A stretch of 19,374 nt of DNA from Alphaproteobacteria bacterium. Lineage in GTDB: Bacteria > Pseudomonadota > Alphaproteobacteria > SHVP01. Below are positions 17,038-19,374 of the stretch, one piece after another. The notes below the pieces were generated by a model. That model saw only the letters and a program-made list of their open reading frames with translations. It ran no database searches and was not told the DNA's origin. The position numbers were made by a program, and so were the translations under genes. The stretch covers positions 1 to 19,374 of the forward strand of contig SHVP01000044.1 in NCBI GenBank assembly GCA_009694165.1, written 5' to 3'. Each line of letters opens with the position of its first letter. Positions within the stretch are counted from its first letter, which is position 1.

Positions 17038-18375
17038 TCAGCGTGCCAACTTCAAAGCCTCGCCGGCTTTCGTCTTGGCTTGGGCATAGCGTTCGCGCGC
17101 GAAGCTCGCCCACTGGTTTTCCAGCTCCGCCTGCCGGGCGCCCTTGGTCTTCTCCCCTGTGAAAGCGCCGCGCAGCTCGGCGCTGCCCGCCTGGACCTCG
17201 GTCACGGGCATGGCGGCGATCATGGCGCGCGCCTCGCCGGCGAGAGCGCGGGCGGCAGGGTTGTCCTTGCGCGTCAGCGCGGCTTCGATTTCGTGCAACG
17301 TCTTGGTCACGTCCTTCAGGGCTTCAAGCTGAAACGACACGATCTGGTCGAACAACGTGTCCACGACCGCCGTGCGCGCCTCGGATTTGTCGACGCTGAA
17401 AGTGATCATGCCCTTGAAGCGGGGATCGGTGAACGGGTTGGGATAGTCGGCGCCGGCCTTGGCGTAAACGGCGGGATTGACCGGCAGGCGGCGGATGCCG
17501 GGCTCAAGCAACACTTCCTGCCCGGCCGGCGACAGCAGGAATTCGATGAAGGCCTGGGCCGCCGGCAGGTTCGGCGCGTTGGCGATGATGCCGACATTGG
17601 CCGGCACCACCGTGGTCACCGTGGGATAGACGAATTTGACGGGGAAGCCCGCGGCCTGGGCGGAGAAGGCGAAGAAATCGATCACGATGCCGACGCCGGT
17701 CTGGCCGGAATTAACCGCCTCGGGCACGCCGAACGAGCGTTCCATGACCTGGCGGAAATTCCCGGACATGGCCTTGATCGTGGCCCAGCCCTTGTCCCAG
17801 CCCTCGCCCTGCAAGATAGTTTCGATGGTCAGGTGCGTGGTGCCGGAACGGGCGGGCGAGGCAATCGCCACGTGGTCGTAAAACGCCGGCTTGGCCAAAT
17901 CCTGCCACTCCTTCGGCTCGGGCAGGCGATTGGCCCGGGCATAGCGTTCGTTCCACATGATGCCGTAACCCGACGCAGCGAAGCCGAAATAGAACCCGGC
18001 GGGATCGTTGATCGGATAGGAGCCGACACGCTCGGGAATGCCGGCCACCCGAGGCTTGAACGCCTGCAACAGCTTCTTGTTCTTCAACACCTCGAAAGCG
18101 TCTGGCGCCGACGCCCAGAACAGGTCGACCTGATTGTTGGCGCGGGTCTCCTCGACGAATTTCACGCCGGCATTGGTGTTGCGGTTCTGCACCTCCAGGG
18201 TGGCGCCGGGGTGGGCCTTCTCGAAGGCCCGTTTGAACGGATCGGTCACATCTTTGGAGAACGAGGTGACCACGGTCACCTTGCCCGTGGGTGCCTGGGC
18301 GAGGGCCTGGGGCGCCATTATCGCGCCGACGGACAGCCCAACAGCCGCTAAGAACGTTAATCCCAGGTTTCTCAT
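17038..18375 (-). CDS. Extracellular solute-binding protein (FbpA/PgtC-like)
   Basis: A 445-residue periplasmic binding protein with a Sec signal peptide (hydrophobic core about 5-21, PQALA before QAP, cleavage near 26). The bilobal fold is suggested by VDLFWASAPDAFEVL (83-97), IASPARSGTTHLTIE (171-185) and EFLLSPAGQEVLLEPGIRRLP (278-298, shown by its ends). At the position where ferric-binding relatives have a Tyr-Tyr pair this protein reads IDFFAF (Phe234-Phe235). The SGTTH motif is shared with organophosphonate and phosphoglycerate-type binding proteins, as far as I can recall. It has about 100 extra C-terminal residues (helical, charged) compared with classic FbpA. The start at 18375 is fixed by GGGGAGG 5 bases upstream. 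It is the first gene of the transporter operon. Confidence 0.93.
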   Translation of the reverse strand: MRNLGLTFLAAVGLSVGAIMAPQALAQAPTGKVTVVTSFSKDVTDPFKRAFEKAHPGATLEVQNRNTNAGVKFVEETRANNQVDLFWASAPDAFEVLKNKKLLQAFKPRVAGIPERVGSYPINDPAGFYFGFAASGYGIMWNERYARANRLPEPKEWQDLAKPAFYDHVAIASPARSGTTHLTIETILQGEGWDKGWATIKAMSGNFRQVMERSFGVPEAVNSGQTGVGIVIDFFAFSAQAAGFPVKFVYPTVTTVVPANVGIIANAPNLPAAQAFIEFLLSPAGQEVLLEPGIRRLPVNPAVYAKAGADYPNPFTDPRFKGMITFSVDKSEARTAVVDTLFDQIVSFQLEALKDVTKTLHEIEAALTRKDNPAARALAGEARAMIAAMPVTEVQAGSAELRGAFTGEKTKGARQAELENQWASFARERYAQAKTKAGEALKLAR

Positions 18376-18380
18376 GATGT

Positions 18381-18387
18381 CCTCCCC
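18381..18387 (-). promoter_or_regulatory. Ribosome binding site of the FbpA/PgtC-like gene
   Basis: GGGGAGG lies 5 bases before the ATG at 18375, decides that start over an in-frame ATG at 18402, and places the signal peptide at the very N-terminus. Confidence 0.75.
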
Positions 18388-18431
18388 TAGTCTTTCGCCC
18401 AAGCGGCCTCGATAGAGCCTGCCGATCGATC

Positions 18432-18459
18432 TTTATGGCATGGCGGGCCCAGGCGGCAA
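18432..18459 (-). promoter_or_regulatory. Candidate sigma-70-type promoter of the second ABC operon
   Basis: On the minus strand TTGCCG (18459-18454) and CATAAA (18437-18432) are separated by 16 bases, about 57 bases before the start codon at 18375. The match to the consensus is modest. This is the best candidate in the gap between the transposase and the binding-protein gene. Confidence 0.3.
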
Positions 18460-18479
18460 AGGCATTCGGACCGCGCCGC

Positions 18480-18641
18480 TTACCACCCTTCAGTTTCGTG
18501 AAGAACTGAGCTTTCACCTGTCCACACTTGCCGGAGCGGGGGGATCGGCAGGGCCAAAGCGCTGCATCGGCGTAGCAAGCGCAAGCCGGATTTGAACAGG
18601 GAGGTCAAGGACCGCGGCGCCTGTTTCAGAGTCCCCTTTTT
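18480..18641 (-). other. Transposase C-terminal tail in the -1 frame
   Basis: Beyond the A5G4 run at 18641-18633 the -1 frame continues open for about 50 codons to TAA (18482-18480). It reads KKGTLKQAPRSLTSLFK and then SGLRLLRRCSALALPIPP, which looks like the basic/hydrophobic C-terminus expected of this transposase type. The zero frame stops at once (SKRGL, TGA at 18628). Either one A has been lost from the run, or a -1 ribosomal or transcriptional slip joins the two frames. Confidence 0.6.
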
Positions 18642-19374
18642 GAGCCGTCGGAGACGGCCTGATGCTCCGCGAACATGCCGCAGGAGATGGCCCAATAAAG
18701 GGCGATGCTCATGATCAGGATCAGCCGTTCGAGACGATCGGGCTTTTGGATATGGCTTTGCATGAGGCCGAAGCCACGGCTCTTGAAATCCGAAAACATA
18801 TTTTCGATTCCCCAGCGCATCCCATAGTCGAGAACCGTGTAGCGGCTGGGTTTGGCGTCCATCGCGATGATCCATGGCTCCTTGTGGCCTTTCTCATGGA
18901 GGACGCCAATGTTGGTCACGACGCCGCTGCCGTAGAGTTCGGCCCCGGCGACGCCTCGCGGCAGCCTCGCGGCGACCTCGCCGGTCGTCAGTTCGCCGCC
19001 GTCGTGAGCAAGGGTCAGGTTGCCTTTCAAGCGAATGCGGTACGACCAACCGGCCGTCCGACACCAGCCGATCAGTTGAGCCGTTCCATAGAACCGGTCG
19101 GCGGCCAGCATGACGGACACACCCTCCGGCAACCACGCGCGTACGCTGTCCAAAAGTTCCTTTTGAACGGCAAAACCAATGCTTCCCTGCGTCGAACGCA
19201 CCCGCCACGCCACCGGTACGGCGCGTTTGCGCAAGCGCGCCGACAGCATCAGAACTTCGTTCGTGTCGTTGATATGGCTTTGATCCATCTGCAAGACAAT
19301 GGTTTGACCGCGCGAGGTCAGACGCTCGATCGCTTGCATGGCGTAGGGCTCGATCGCCCCATCGGCGTCGATTG
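18626..19374 (-). CDS. IS4-family transposase, 5' part outside the window
   Basis: An open frame runs to the right edge of the window without a stop, so the N-terminus lies outside. An internal ATG at 19339 is not the start. Numbering from that ATG, the DDE core is visible: Asp19 in LQMDQSHIND, Asp81 in LAADRFYG, and the IS4-type Y-R-E-K signature in YGMRWGIENMFSDFK (Tyr172, Arg175, Glu179, Lys186). The zero frame ends early at 18626, while the likely true tail continues in the -1 frame to 18480. Terminal inverted repeats cannot be identified with one end missing. The element lies just upstream of the second ABC operon and reads in the same direction. Confidence 0.85.
   Translation of the reverse strand, partial: IDADGAIEPYAMQAIERLTSRGQTIVLQMDQSHINDTNEVLMLSARLRKRAVPVAWRVRSTQGSIGFAVQKELLDSVRAWLPEGVSVMLAADRFYGTAQLIGWCRTAGWSYRIRLKGNLTLAHDGGELTTGEVAARLPRGVAGAELYGSGVVTNIGVLHEKGHKEPWIIAMDAKPSRYTVLDYGMRWGIENMFSDFKSRGFGLMQSHIQKPDRLERLILIMSIALYWAISCGMFAEHQAVSDGSKRGL

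Noticed and set aside
17080..18351. A 423-codon plus-strand open frame
   Set aside because: It is antisense to the solute-binding protein gene. The minus strand has a signal peptide, a ribosome site and family motifs.
18480..18875. A separate 131-codon gene overlapping the transposase
   Set aside because: Only its last part looks like protein, and that part continues the transposase in the -1 frame. The rest is shadow.

Overview
The window is a GC-rich stretch whose gene families suit an alphaproteobacterium of the Rhodospirillales or Reyranella kind. That placement is inferred from base composition, operon style and gene families only. Most coding sequence lies on the minus strand, and one large gene (8924-10603) runs on the plus strand.

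Region 1 (377-7753, minus strand, read right to left) is a compact seven-gene operon. It encodes a Tat-type family 5 solute-binding protein, two permeases and two ATPases of an Opp/Dpp-type importer, a nitrilase-superfamily amidohydrolase, and a peptidase M19-like protein. Genes overlap or lie a few bases apart, except for an 87-base gap after the binding-protein gene that holds a GC-rich hairpin. The simplest reading is import of a peptide or amide-bearing solute followed by cytoplasmic hydrolysis. The M19-like protein lacks several canonical metal ligands, so its chemistry is uncertain.

Region 2 (about 8067-8842) is a graveyard of mobile-element debris: a 24-base tandem repeat, a strong hairpin, an IS3-type transposase remnant, a nested inverted-repeat element of about 190 bases that is less GC-rich than its surroundings, and a short coding-like tail. 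A diverged relative of that tail lies beyond the far end of the operon (212-309), so related sequence brackets Region 1.

Region 3 (8924-10603, plus strand) is a 559-residue protein with a C-terminal class I SAM-dependent methyltransferase domain and an uncharacterised helical N-terminal half.

Region 4 (10653-18375, minus strand) is a second transport block: an extracellular solute-binding protein, a fused two-domain permease and an FbpC/PotA-like ATPase. After a 123-base gap come a 1054-residue Asp-box (BNR/VPS10-like) beta-propeller protein without a visible signal peptide and a small two-helix membrane protein. The binding protein has Phe-Phe where ferric-binding relatives carry a Tyr pair, so the substrate may not be ferric iron.

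The right edge (18480-19374) holds an IS4-family transposase cut by the window end. Its C-terminal tail lies in the -1 frame after an A5G4 run. The left edge (87-151) has a 17-base GC-rich tandem repeat. No tRNA, rRNA or CRISPR array was seen.
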